Assembly (NCBI RefSeq): GCF_017581925.1
Contig: NZ_JAGEVG010000013.1
Span: 1 to 64,000, forward strand
Origin: Gelidibacter pelagius
Lineage (GTDB): Bacteria > Bacteroidota > Bacteroidia > Flavobacteriales > Flavobacteriaceae
DNA: 64,000 nt
Direction: 5' to 3'
The notes beneath the pieces are model-generated. The model saw only the letters and a list, made by a program, of their open reading frames with translations, was not told where the DNA came from and searched no databases. Each line of letters starts with the position of its first letter. Position 1 is the stretch's first letter. Position numbers and translations under genes: made by a program. Of the stretch, positions 54,896 to 63,620 are shown in pieces.

Positions 54896-55369
54896 TTCTC
54901 TTACTTTTAAATTACATAGACAAAATATTATAACTTTTATATTTGGTTCAACTCATCTATTTCCCATGCTTAAAAAGGACAAATAGGAATAGAATGTAGC
55001 ATTGTTCAATGCTCAGTCTTAAAATTCAATAAAGATTAAAAATTGCTATTATAATTCCCTCGGCTCGCTTTATGGGGATGAAATCAGAACAGTGTATATT
55101 CTAACAGTAGAGTGTTCATCAGTGTCCGAAATAGGAGAGACCTATATGTTTTATTATAGGGGTTCAAAAAATACATCATAAATATAAATAATTATTATAT
55201 GATATTTTAGAAGTTTGTTAATAATTTTTATAGAATAGTTAAATTAATTGTTTGGTAGTGAGCATGTTCTGATTTTAATAACTCTAAAAACCCCAAGTAA
55301 TTACTGGGTGAATTTGTGGATTCTAATAATAAGAGTAATTTACAGTCTCATTTCAAATTTTGATCTCCT
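54896..55369. other. 474-bp AT-rich spacer, nothing recognised
   Basis: Spacer between divergent genes (JmjC-like and glucokinase). I see no conserved gene, dyad of the TGA-N6-TCA type, terminator or strong repeat. Short plus-strand ORFs here overlap the glucokinase start in another frame. Confidence 0.6.
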
Positions 55370-56446
55370 ATGGAAAAATTCAAATCAATTTCCTTACCCG
55401 ATATTTCAGACGCCTTGCTACCTATGGCGTATCCTTCCAAGAAGAAAAGCTTACCAAGCTCGGGGATTGTCTTGGCGGCTGACGTCGGTGGATCAAAAAC
55501 GGATCTTGCACTTTTCAAAATTGAAAAAGGAAAATTGATTTCAATCAAAAAAGAGCGCTATGCAACCAAAGATCATGCTTCTTTTGTAGAGTCTATTCTT
55601 AAATTTCGAGGTGATGAAACCTATATCATTGATTGTGCCTGTTTAGGTGTGGCCGGGGTAGTAGATGGCGATAGAGTTAGAGGCGTCAACTTTGCTTGGG
55701 AGATTGATGCAAAAAAGTTGGAATCCGAATTGAATATCAAGCGCATCATGCTTATAAACGATCTTCATGCCAATGCTTACGGACTCGCGGGACTTGAAGA
55801 GACGGATTTTGAAATTGTTACCGAAGGTAAGATAAACAAAGGCAATGCTTCAATTATCTCACCCGGCACAGGGCTTGGTGAAGCTGGAATGTATTGGGAC
55901 GGTTCACATTATCACCCTTATGCCAGTGAAGGCGGGCATTGTAGTTTTAGTCCCAGAGATCTTGTCGATATCGAACTTTGGAAATTTTTGAATGCAAAAT
56001 TTGGTCATGTCAGTTGGGAAAGGGTTGTTTCGGGACAGGGCATTTATAATATCTATCAATTTTTGCGAAAATTTGAAGGTAAAAAAGAACCGGATTGGCT
56101 TAGTAAACAATTTCTTGAAGGGGATCCTGCTGTTGTGATTTCTACTGCTGCCAAAGAAGAAAGCGACCCTATTTGTGTTAAATCACTTCAGCTTTTCGTG
56201 AAATATCTTAGTATTGAATCGGCACAACTCGCTCTAAAGAACAAATCTACTGGCGGTATTTATATAGGTGGTGGAATCGTTCCAAAAATTCTCAGTCTGA
56301 TCGATAAAAAAGCGTTTTATGAAACGTTTATTGAGGTCGGTCGTATGGAGACTTTATTGAAATCCATTCCGGTCAAAATTGTTTTGAATGATAAGACACC
56401 AATGATGGGAGCTGCCTATTATGCGGCTATGGGGATTGAAAATTGA
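55370..56446 (+). CDS. glk: Glucokinase
   Basis: 358 residues. Phosphate-1 loop LAADVGGSKTDLALF (about 33-47), the substrate region MLINDLHANAYGL, LISPGTGLGEAG-like ISPGTGLGEAGM, the EGGHCSFSP motif and GGIYIGGGIVPK near the end: the Glk (COG0837) family rather than ROK, since the ROK cysteine cluster is absent. It phosphorylates glucose with ATP in the cytoplasm. The first ~30 residues before the fold (SLPDISDALLPMAYPSKKK) are longer than in the E. coli enzyme, so a later start is conceivable but no good ATG offers itself. The aspartate dehydrogenase gene follows after 140 bp. Confidence 0.88.
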   Translation: MEKFKSISLPDISDALLPMAYPSKKKSLPSSGIVLAADVGGSKTDLALFKIEKGKLISIKKERYATKDHASFVESILKFRGDETYIIDCACLGVAGVVDGDRVRGVNFAWEIDAKKLESELNIKRIMLINDLHANAYGLAGLEETDFEIVTEGKINKGNASIISPGTGLGEAGMYWDGSHYHPYASEGGHCSFSPRDLVDIELWKFLNAKFGHVSWERVVSGQGIYNIYQFLRKFEGKKEPDWLSKQFLEGDPAVVISTAAKEESDPICVKSLQLFVKYLSIESAQLALKNKSTGGIYIGGGIVPKILSLIDKKAFYETFIEVGRMETLLKSIPVKIVLNDKTPMMGAAYYAAMGIEN

Positions 56447-56586
56447 GATGAAAAAACACTGTAATATGAGTTTTTGATTCGTGTTTATGAAACTAAAAAA
56501 CCTTTGTAATGAACATTAATTTTAGCAGGGTATGCAATTATTTTAGTGTTTAAGATTTTCGTTATAATTAAAGAAAACATGATAAA

Positions 56587-57393
56587 GTGAGAAAATTTAA
56601 ATTGGCCATCATCGGCAGTGGATCATTAGGTAGTATTATTGGAAAAGTTGTTTCACAGGAATTACGTGAGGACTTTGAAATCTTAGGTGTATTTAGTGGT
56701 AAGTTGGAAAATGCAATAAAGTTGGCAGATGAGATAGGTGGGAAGGCCTATAAAACCTTAGATGAAATAATTGACGATCAACCAGATTATATTATAGAGG
56801 CTGCTTCTCCTGATGTGTTTAAAGAAATTGGCGTTAAAATCTTAGCAAATGGTATTCATCTCATTCCTTTATCCGTTGGTGCTCTTGCTGACAACGAGTT
56901 TTATAATAAGGTTAAAGAAACAGCACGCAATAATAAAAGTCGCGTGCATATCCCATCAGGAGCTGTAGGCGGTTTTGATGTTTTACGAGCATCAATGGCG
57001 ATGGAGGATGTCAAAGTCAATATTACTACAGAGAAATCACCACAATCAATAAATGGAGCACCATTTTTAAAAGGTAGAAAGCTTTCTGAAGAAAAAACAG
57101 AAGAAATTTTCAGTGGCTCTGCAATGGAAGCCATTGAGCATTTTCCTAAAAATGTAAATGTGGCTGTAGCTACTGCTTTGGCAACAACAGGAGTTGAAAA
57201 CACTAAAGTATCCATTAGAAGTATTCCTGGATTTAAAAGCAATAAGCATAAGATCAAACTAAAAGGAGAGACTGTAAACGTTAAGGTTATTATTGAGACG
57301 ACGCCGTCTGAGGATAATCCTAAATCGAGTTCACTGGCGGCTTATAGTGTGATTGGTTTACTTAAAAACTTAGTTGCTCCTATTAGGTTTTAG
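56587..57393 (+). CDS. nadX: Aspartate dehydrogenase (NadX-like)
   Basis: 268 residues from a GTG at 56587; the nearby ATG at 56579 is in another frame and stops after three codons. N-terminal Rossmann fold LAIIGSGSLGSIIGK, then IIEAASPDVFKE, the substrate domain SGAVGGFDVLRA, and the family block FPKNVNVAVATALA. It oxidises L-aspartate to iminoaspartate with NAD(P)+, an alternative to NadB for the first step of NAD synthesis. No nadA or nadC is adjacent. A bidirectional terminator follows. Confidence 0.85.
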   Translation: MRKFKLAIIGSGSLGSIIGKVVSQELREDFEILGVFSGKLENAIKLADEIGGKAYKTLDEIIDDQPDYIIEAASPDVFKEIGVKILANGIHLIPLSVGALADNEFYNKVKETARNNKSRVHIPSGAVGGFDVLRASMAMEDVKVNITTEKSPQSINGAPFLKGRKLSEEKTEEIFSGSAMEAIEHFPKNVNVAVATALATTGVENTKVSIRSIPGFKSNKHKIKLKGETVNVKVIIETTPSEDNPKSSSLAAYSVIGLLKNLVAPIRF

Positions 57394-57410
57394 TATCCTG
57401 AATCACCGAA

Positions 57411-57446
57411 AAAAAAGGGCTAACTTTAAAAATTAGCCCTTTTGCT
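57411..57446. terminator. Bidirectional terminator between nadX and the baeRF3 gene
   Basis: Stem AAAAGGGCTAA / TTAGCCCTTTT with a nine-base loop; T-run on the plus side, A-run (T on the minus strand) on the other. It serves the convergent genes. Confidence 0.88.
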
Positions 57447-57531
57447 TTATGAATTTTCAGATCCAATGATTTCGTCAATCTGCCTTCTTCAATCGAAAAA
57501 ACGTGATTTCTATAAATGATGATTTTCGGTA

Positions 57532-58689
57532 TTAATACCTATACAAGGCATTTACCCTTGAGTTTGGATTGGGCATTTCATCCTTTTCCAACAAATAAAC
57601 GTTACCACCTTTTAAGAAGGTTTTTATGGCTGCCATATTCATTAATGAAATGTTGTTGTCTTTATCTTCACCTTCCGTAACCGTTATGACATCATTTTCT
57701 TCTTTGTAGGTTCCAAAAATATCTTCTTTGTTTTCACAGAATAAGGCTTCAATTTGTCCATTAATGGCTGCCGGTAAAATTTTTCCAATGCCAATTGACG
57801 TTTTTCCTTTTCCTTGTTCATTTAAGAACTGAGCAATATCGTCCTTACGTTCTTGGTCGAATACAGGGGCCATTCTTTCCCAGGCCAATTCGTGGATTTC
57901 AAAGATGTCGGTATCGCTGAAATCGGTGGTTAGATTTTCTTCCATGAGGTTTGCATAAGTATTGACTTCCTTATAGATGTCAAAAAGAGGACTTTGAGCT
58001 GCAATTAACAAGGGCATGGTCTCCTCTCTGAAAATAGTGGCAAGTCCATCGTTTATGGCCCTAAAATACTTTTTGATTTCATTTTTTCTTTGGCCGGTAG
58101 CTGCTTCCTGTCCGTGGTACATTGCTTGACCAGATCCTGTAGCTCCTGATCTAAATTGGAGGTTTTTTTCAACAAAATCAAAACCAACGCGATCCTGTTT
58201 GGTTTCTGGGATTAAATCCTCAATATCAATTTCAGTGAAGCTGTGTCTTCTACATTCGTATAATTTCACGTTGTCCCTGTCAAGCGATAGCAAATAAAAA
58301 CTACCATCACCAACAAACATCGGCATCAATGGTTTTAAATAGAACGTGTTTGATATATGGCTATACGCTTTGAAATGAACGGGAAGTGTATAACTTTTAA
58401 AAAAACCATCAGCTGAAAAAATAGCAAGCCCATCAGATTGTTCTCGCCAAAATGAACTATTATCAATGAGTTCCTGGATAGGCTGAGTTAATTTATTGAT
58501 TCCATCGGCATTAAGTCCTTTTTGGGACAACTTATCCTTGGCGTCTTTTAATTGGTTTTTTAGAGATAAAGGATCTTCTTCCTGTAAGACTTTTTCACCC
58601 GCTCGATGTGTCGGAATAAAAATTGAAATACAATGTTCTTGATTTACATTGTGTAGTTCCTCTATTTCTTTTTGAGTTATCAAAGGCAT
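57532..58689 (-). CDS. Bacterial archaeo-eukaryotic release factor family protein (baeRF3-type)
   Basis: 385 residues. Opens with ITQKEIEEL then ISIFIPTHRAG; a mixed alpha/beta N-terminal domain (SDGLAIFSADGFFKSYTLP); a central domain FYLLSLDRDNVKLYECRR; and a C-terminal Rossmann-like part ending RVNALYRY. This is the eRF1-related family 3 described from comparative genomics. A role in rescuing or hibernating ribosomes under stress has been proposed, not proven. Transcribed from its own promoter with a CRP-type dyad (58751-58793), divergent from the small helical gene that carries a second dyad. Confidence 0.82.
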   Translation of the reverse strand: MPLITQKEIEELHNVNQEHCISIFIPTHRAGEKVLQEEDPLSLKNQLKDAKDKLSQKGLNADGINKLTQPIQELIDNSSFWREQSDGLAIFSADGFFKSYTLPVHFKAYSHISNTFYLKPLMPMFVGDGSFYLLSLDRDNVKLYECRRHSFTEIDIEDLIPETKQDRVGFDFVEKNLQFRSGATGSGQAMYHGQEAATGQRKNEIKKYFRAINDGLATIFREETMPLLIAAQSPLFDIYKEVNTYANLMEENLTTDFSDTDIFEIHELAWERMAPVFDQERKDDIAQFLNEQGKGKTSIGIGKILPAAINGQIEALFCENKEDIFGTYKEENDVITVTEGEDKDNNISLMNMAAIKTFLKGGNVYLLEKDEMPNPNSRVNALYRY

Positions 58690-58750
58690 ATTATTTTGGT
58701 TTTAAGATTAATAATTATCAGAAGCTTGAATACTTCTGTACATGTAACTA

Positions 58751-58793
58751 CCAATATACCTTTAAAACAACGAGTGTCAAATGACCTGGGTCA
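58751..58793 (-). promoter_or_regulatory. CRP-type dyad TGACCCAGGTCA + 23 nt + TATATTGG (minus strand)
   Basis: Dyad at 58793-58782, then TTTG in the -33 position, 23 nt in total, then TATATTGG at 58758-58751 (TAnnTTTG with one mismatch). It drives the baeRF3 gene (ATG at 58689). Confidence 0.7.
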
Positions 58794-58935
58794 GTTCAAC
58801 GACAATGGGGTATAGGGTGTTTTTTATTTTTCAAAAATCATCACTTATCAAAAGGGATCAATTCTCTCGACATATGACATATAAGGAATAGATAGGGAAA
58901 TTATATTTCGAAAGAACCTTGATTTTAAATTCGAG

Positions 58936-58978
58936 TGACCTAGGTCATTTCAAATTTTAGTAAAATCTGATACATTGG
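58936..58978 (+). promoter_or_regulatory. CRP-type dyad TGACCTAGGTCA + 23 nt + TACATTGG
   Basis: Perfectly palindromic 12-bp dyad at 58936-58947 with TTTC next to it, then TACATTGG at 58971-58978 after 23 nt. It drives the 128-residue gene at 59092. This is the best copy of the motif in the window. Confidence 0.73.
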
Positions 58979-58991
58979 AACTTGTAATAGA

Positions 58992-59014
58992 TGATGGTAA
59001 TTTTAAAACCATCA
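58992..59014 (+). promoter_or_regulatory. Leader hairpin upstream of the small helical gene
   Basis: TGATGGT / ACCATCA, seven perfect pairs with a nine-base AT-only loop, located just after the predicted transcription start and about 78 nt before the GTG start. No T-run follows, so it may be an mRNA-stabilising 5' hairpin rather than a terminator. Confidence 0.45.
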
Positions 59015-59091
59015 GTCTCAAAAAAATATTGGGTTATCAAAGAATCGGTATTGAATTGAAACTTTGAAACGTCATTTTAAAGAAAAATACA

Positions 59092-59478
59092 GTGGAAAAA
59101 CCAGTTTTATATAACTCCAATAGGGAGTTTGAACATCAACAATGGAAAGGTGAGATTGCTTTTTGGAAGGAAGAACTAGAGTCTTTCAACATCAAGTTAA
59201 GTGAATTTATCACCCGTTGGGGGGATAAGGAGGTGCTTGATCAGATAGGGGACTATCAGAAACAATTTATTTTCCATGGTGGTGTTATAGAAGATTTACT
59301 TGAAGCTCTTGAACATCAAGAGGTGTTTATAATGGCACAAACTGATGCCGGTAAACTCAAACATGATGCAAACTTGGTCAAAGATCATAAGGACTTTAGA
59401 AACCGAATGGAAACCCAAAGAGAAATCTACGCCGAACTTAAAAAGAATGTGTTCAGGTTTTTAGAAGAACACTTATAA
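59092..59478 (+). CDS. Small all-helical protein, unknown
   Basis: 128 residues from a GTG at 59092. Almost entirely helical and charged: HQQWKGEIAFWKEELESFNI, then ITRWGDKEVLDQIGDYQKQF and KNVFRFLEEHL. It looks like a three- or four-helix bundle and no metal-site pattern is complete. No family recognised. Divergent neighbour of the baeRF3 gene, with the strongest CRP-type dyad in its promoter and a leader hairpin, so it is probably part of the same stress response. Confidence 0.75.
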   Translation: MEKPVLYNSNREFEHQQWKGEIAFWKEELESFNIKLSEFITRWGDKEVLDQIGDYQKQFIFHGGVIEDLLEALEHQEVFIMAQTDAGKLKHDANLVKDHKDFRNRMETQREIYAELKKNVFRFLEEHL

Positions 59479-59602
59479 TCTTAATGCATTAATCAAAACA
59501 ATCTTCATAACGCAGTAACACAGTAAAGTAGGGAGTATACCAGATTTATTCGTGCTGTGTTCTACCAAATAATCTTGAGTGTAGACATTTTGAATGAAAC
59601 TA

Positions 59603-60709
59603 CTATTCTAAATTCTCGGTGTGTTTTTCTGTAAGATCTTTCATGACGATCGTTCTGTACGGATACGGAATTTCAATACCTTCTTTGTCAAAGCGTTTTT
59701 TAGTGCTTTCCAGAACATCACACTTTAACGAAAATGAATCGGGGTGGTTGCGTACCCATGCCCATGCCCTGATGGTCATTGAAAAATCATTCAGTTCTGT
59801 CAATGCTGTTCTTACCATCGGTTTGCCTTCTTCAATATCTGATTGTGAACGGGTATCAAGAATTAATGGATGGTTTTCACATTCTTCCTGCATGATTTTT
59901 TTTGCCAAATCGATATCACTATCGTAAGAAATCCCTATTTCTATGCGTTCACATAGGGTGTGTTCTTCCAAATCATAATTGATCAATTTTTCTTTATTGA
60001 TGATCGCATTGGGAATGACGATTCGTTTATTTTCAAAATTTCTAATGATGGTATGTCGCAAGGTAACATCCGTGACCGTACCCACCATGGTATCAGATAT
60101 CTTCACCCTATCGCCAATTCTAAATGGTTTAAATGCAATAATAAACAGGCCTCCTGTGATGTTCGCTAAGCCTTCTTGCGCGGCAAACCCAACAATCAGC
60201 GCAATAATGCCGGCACCTCCAATAGTAGTTTGGGCAACGCCTTTAAGCGATGGAAAGGCTAATGAAGCAATCAAGGCACCAATAAGTCCAATAAGAATTA
60301 AAGCAACATAACGCAGAAATTTAAAATTGGTGGGATCATCATTCTCTTCAATTTTCTTGGAAATTTTATACTTGAACCACAAATTGCTTATCATCAAGGA
60401 AATAATCGTCAGCACAGCTACGAGACCTACATAACCGAACAGTTTAGAATAGCCTCTCATAACTGCTTCAGTTTCCTCATCAATAAAGATGAAACTCAAT
60501 GCAATTAGACCAAGCAAGAGCCATAATACCGTTAAGATTTGTTTAATTAAATTTATGGGTCTGACCGATGCTCCCGGGAGTTTTTCTTGGATTTTTTTAA
60601 TGAACCACTTGCGTAAAACTCTGGTTAATAAATAAAGCGCCGTCACGATTATAATAACCGTTGTCGCGTATATGATGTCAGATTGGTATGTTTCTAAAAA
60701 TTCGTTCAT
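59603..60709 (-). CDS. MscS-family mechanosensitive channel
   Basis: 368 residues from the ATG at 60709 (MNEFLETYQSDIIYATTVII); an ATG 19 codons upstream (60766) is open but adds a polar Thr-rich stretch. An N-terminal helix and further helices reach about residue 155. The pore helix follows (GGAGIIALIVGFAAQEGLAN), then the MscS beta domain with RIGDRVKISDTMVGTVTDVTLRHTIIRNFENKRIVIPNA. It releases solutes on hypo-osmotic shock. Divergent from the N-ATPase operon; a single dyad between them has a correctly spaced promoter element toward this gene, though the leader would be about 280 nt. Confidence 0.92.
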   Translation of the reverse strand: MNEFLETYQSDIIYATTVIIIVTALYLLTRVLRKWFIKKIQEKLPGASVRPINLIKQILTVLWLLLGLIALSFIFIDEETEAVMRGYSKLFGYVGLVAVLTIISLMISNLWFKYKISKKIEENDDPTNFKFLRYVALILIGLIGALIASLAFPSLKGVAQTTIGGAGIIALIVGFAAQEGLANITGGLFIIAFKPFRIGDRVKISDTMVGTVTDVTLRHTIIRNFENKRIVIPNAIINKEKLINYDLEEHTLCERIEIGISYDSDIDLAKKIMQEECENHPLILDTRSQSDIEEGKPMVRTALTELNDFSMTIRAWAWVRNHPDSFSLKCDVLESTKKRFDKEGIEIPYPYRTIVMKDLTEKHTENLE

Positions 60710-60797
60710 AATTTTAAAAGTGTTGGTCAAATCAGTAGTTGTAGTTTTTTTGATACTATTTATCAATTCTTTACGCGTCGGATGACTTTAAAAATCA

Positions 60798-60836
60798 ACT
60801 CCCACCAGTGGTGTTTATTAGCCTGGGGTTCTTGAT
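60798..60836. repeat. 40-bp recurring intergenic element, copy 3 (diverged)
   Basis: ACTCCCACCAGTGG at the start and GGGGTTCTTGAT at the end, one base shorter than the copies at 29391 and 34485. It lies inside the long predicted leader of the MscS gene. Confidence 0.55.
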
Positions 60837-60992
60837 GAACAGATCGGTTTAGCGACACCTATCGATCAATCATTCGGCACATCAGCTTCAATCTCACACT
60901 TGTTTCAGTATTTAATTTATCCACTCATAAGTTTTTTGAACAACAAAAACAGTGCAATATTTAACAAATTGCAGTTTTCAGGTCAGAAAACT

Positions 60993-61035
60993 CAAATTTA
61001 GCAATTGAATACATCGTAGGACATGATAAAGGTCA
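60993..61035 (-). promoter_or_regulatory. CRP-type dyad TGACCTTTATCA + 23 nt + TAAATTTG (toward mscS)
   Basis: On the minus strand the dyad 61035-61024 is followed after 23 nt by a perfect TAAATTTG at 61000-60993. It is the same dyad as used by the N-ATPase promoter on the other strand. Confidence 0.6.
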
Positions 61036-61066
61036 TTTCATTCGGATTTAAAGAGCAATATCTTTA
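61024..61066 (+). promoter_or_regulatory. CRP-type dyad TGATAAAGGTCA + 23 nt + TATCTTTA (toward atpD)
   Basis: Dyad 61024-61035 with TTTC adjoining, then TATCTTTA at 61059-61066 (last base A, as in the USP 2 promoter). The atpD ATG is at 61172. Confidence 0.68.
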
Positions 61067-61097
61067 CATAATGTAAAAATATAGAAAAAGTCCTTTA

Positions 61098-61118
61098 GAA
61101 CAGTTTATTAGTCTGTTC
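61098..61118 (+). promoter_or_regulatory. Inverted repeat GAACAG-N9-CTGTTC in the N-ATPase leader
   Basis: Six-bp perfect arms 15 bp from centre to outer end, located about 30 nt after the predicted start of transcription and 54 nt before the atpD ATG. It could be an operator for a second regulator or an RNA hairpin. No T-run follows. Confidence 0.45.
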
Positions 61119-61156
61119 CAAAAAAGAGTATACACATTATCCTAATCGCTCTATAA

Positions 61157-62581
<1,425 letters not shown>

Positions 62582-62585
62582 ACCG

Positions 62586-62987
62586 ATGAAAACGAATTTA
62601 ATGCAACTTAAGATTCTACTTCCGTCTGGCGTTTTTGCCGATATAAAAAACGTGAAACGCATTGTGGTGGAAACAACGGATGGGTCTTATGGTATTTTAC
62701 CCCGTAGACTGGATTGCACAGCTGCATTGGTGACTGGCATTTTAGTCTACGAAATTGACGATGAAGGAGAAAAATATATTGCGGTGAATGACGGCATATT
62801 GATAAAAGCAGGATCGCAGGTGTCCATATCCGTGCGGCATGCCATTGGAAATGCGCCTTTAGGGAAACTTAGGGCCATGGTAGAAAAGGAAATGATTGAA
62901 CTGGATGAACTGGAAATAAATGCCCGCAACGTAATGGCAAAGTTAGAAACTGGCTTTTTACGAAATTTCCAAAACTTGAGAAGATAA
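62586..62987 (+). CDS. atpC: N-ATPase epsilon subunit
   Basis: 133 residues. N-terminal beta-sandwich (LKILLPSGVFADIKNVKRIV, then GSYGILPRRLDCTAALV), and a C-terminal helical part (MVEKEMIELDELEINARN). It starts 4 bp after atpD and links the catalytic head to the rotor. Confidence 0.9.
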   Translation: MKTNLMQLKILLPSGVFADIKNVKRIVVETTDGSYGILPRRLDCTAALVTGILVYEIDDEGEKYIAVNDGILIKAGSQVSISVRHAIGNAPLGKLRAMVEKEMIELDELEINARNVMAKLETGFLRNFQNLRR

Positions 62988-62989
62988 TT

Positions 62990-63313
62990 GTGAAAGAGGA
63001 AAAATTAAATAAGAACAGTTCTTTTGAGAAAGTGGTCGGCGACAAGGAAGAGCGAAAACTGCAGGCACAACGCGAAACAAAGAGCGTATGGTCTGGGTTG
63101 GGTTTATTTGGAATGATAGGATGGTCCATTGCAGTACCTACGATATTGGGAGCTGCCTTGGGGATTTGGCTCGATAAAAACTTTAAGGAAGATTTCTCTT
63201 GGACGCTTAGTCTTTTGGTAGCAGGATTGATGTTGGGATGTTTGATTGCGTGGAATTGGATTCAAAAAGAAAATAAGGAAATTCATAAAAAAAATAAAGA
63301 TGGAGATGAATGA
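62990..63313 (+). CDS. atpQ: N-ATPase AtpQ (AtpI/AtpZ-like) small membrane protein
   Basis: 107 residues from a GTG at 62990, 2 bp after the atpC stop. A charged N-terminal ~35 residues, then two membrane segments (GMIGWSIAVPTILGAALGIW and LSLLVAGLMLGCLIAWNWI). By position and form it is AtpQ of the N-ATPase operon, related to AtpI/AtpZ assembly factors. Confidence 0.85.
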   Translation: MKEEKLNKNSSFEKVVGDKEERKLQAQRETKSVWSGLGLFGMIGWSIAVPTILGAALGIWLDKNFKEDFSWTLSLLVAGLMLGCLIAWNWIQKENKEIHKKNKDGDE

Positions 63314-63620
63314 CATATTAAGCCTACTTCCTGCGGTGTTTGCAGGGATTTTATTGGGTGCTATATTTTTCGGGGGACTTTGGCTCACCGTAAATAAAGG
63401 TTTGGGCTCAAAAAGGGCGACCCTGATATTTTTGGGCAGTTTGATATTAAGAATGGCAATCATTCTGGTTGGATTTTATTTTGTAGCTGGGGATAGTTGG
63501 CAGAAAATGTTGGCATGCCTTGGTGGTTTTTTAATAGCGAGGATTGTGATTACAAACGTCACAAAAAAAATTAAGCAGACAAATCCAGTTTTCATAAAAA
63601 AAGTAAACGATGAGAATTAG
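63300..63620 (+). CDS. atpR: N-ATPase subunit AtpR
   Basis: 106 residues from the ATG at 63300 (MEMNDILSLLPAVFAG); the ATG at 63306 is equally possible. It overlaps the end of atpQ by 14 bp, so translation is coupled. Three membrane segments with an internal conserved Arg (SLILRMAIILVGFYF) typical of the AtpR family, whose buried arginine is proposed to aid assembly of the c-ring. Confidence 0.87.
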   Translation: MEMNDILSLLPAVFAGILLGAIFFGGLWLTVNKGLGSKRATLIFLGSLILRMAIILVGFYFVAGDSWQKMLACLGGFLIARIVITNVTKKIKQTNPVFIKKVNDEN

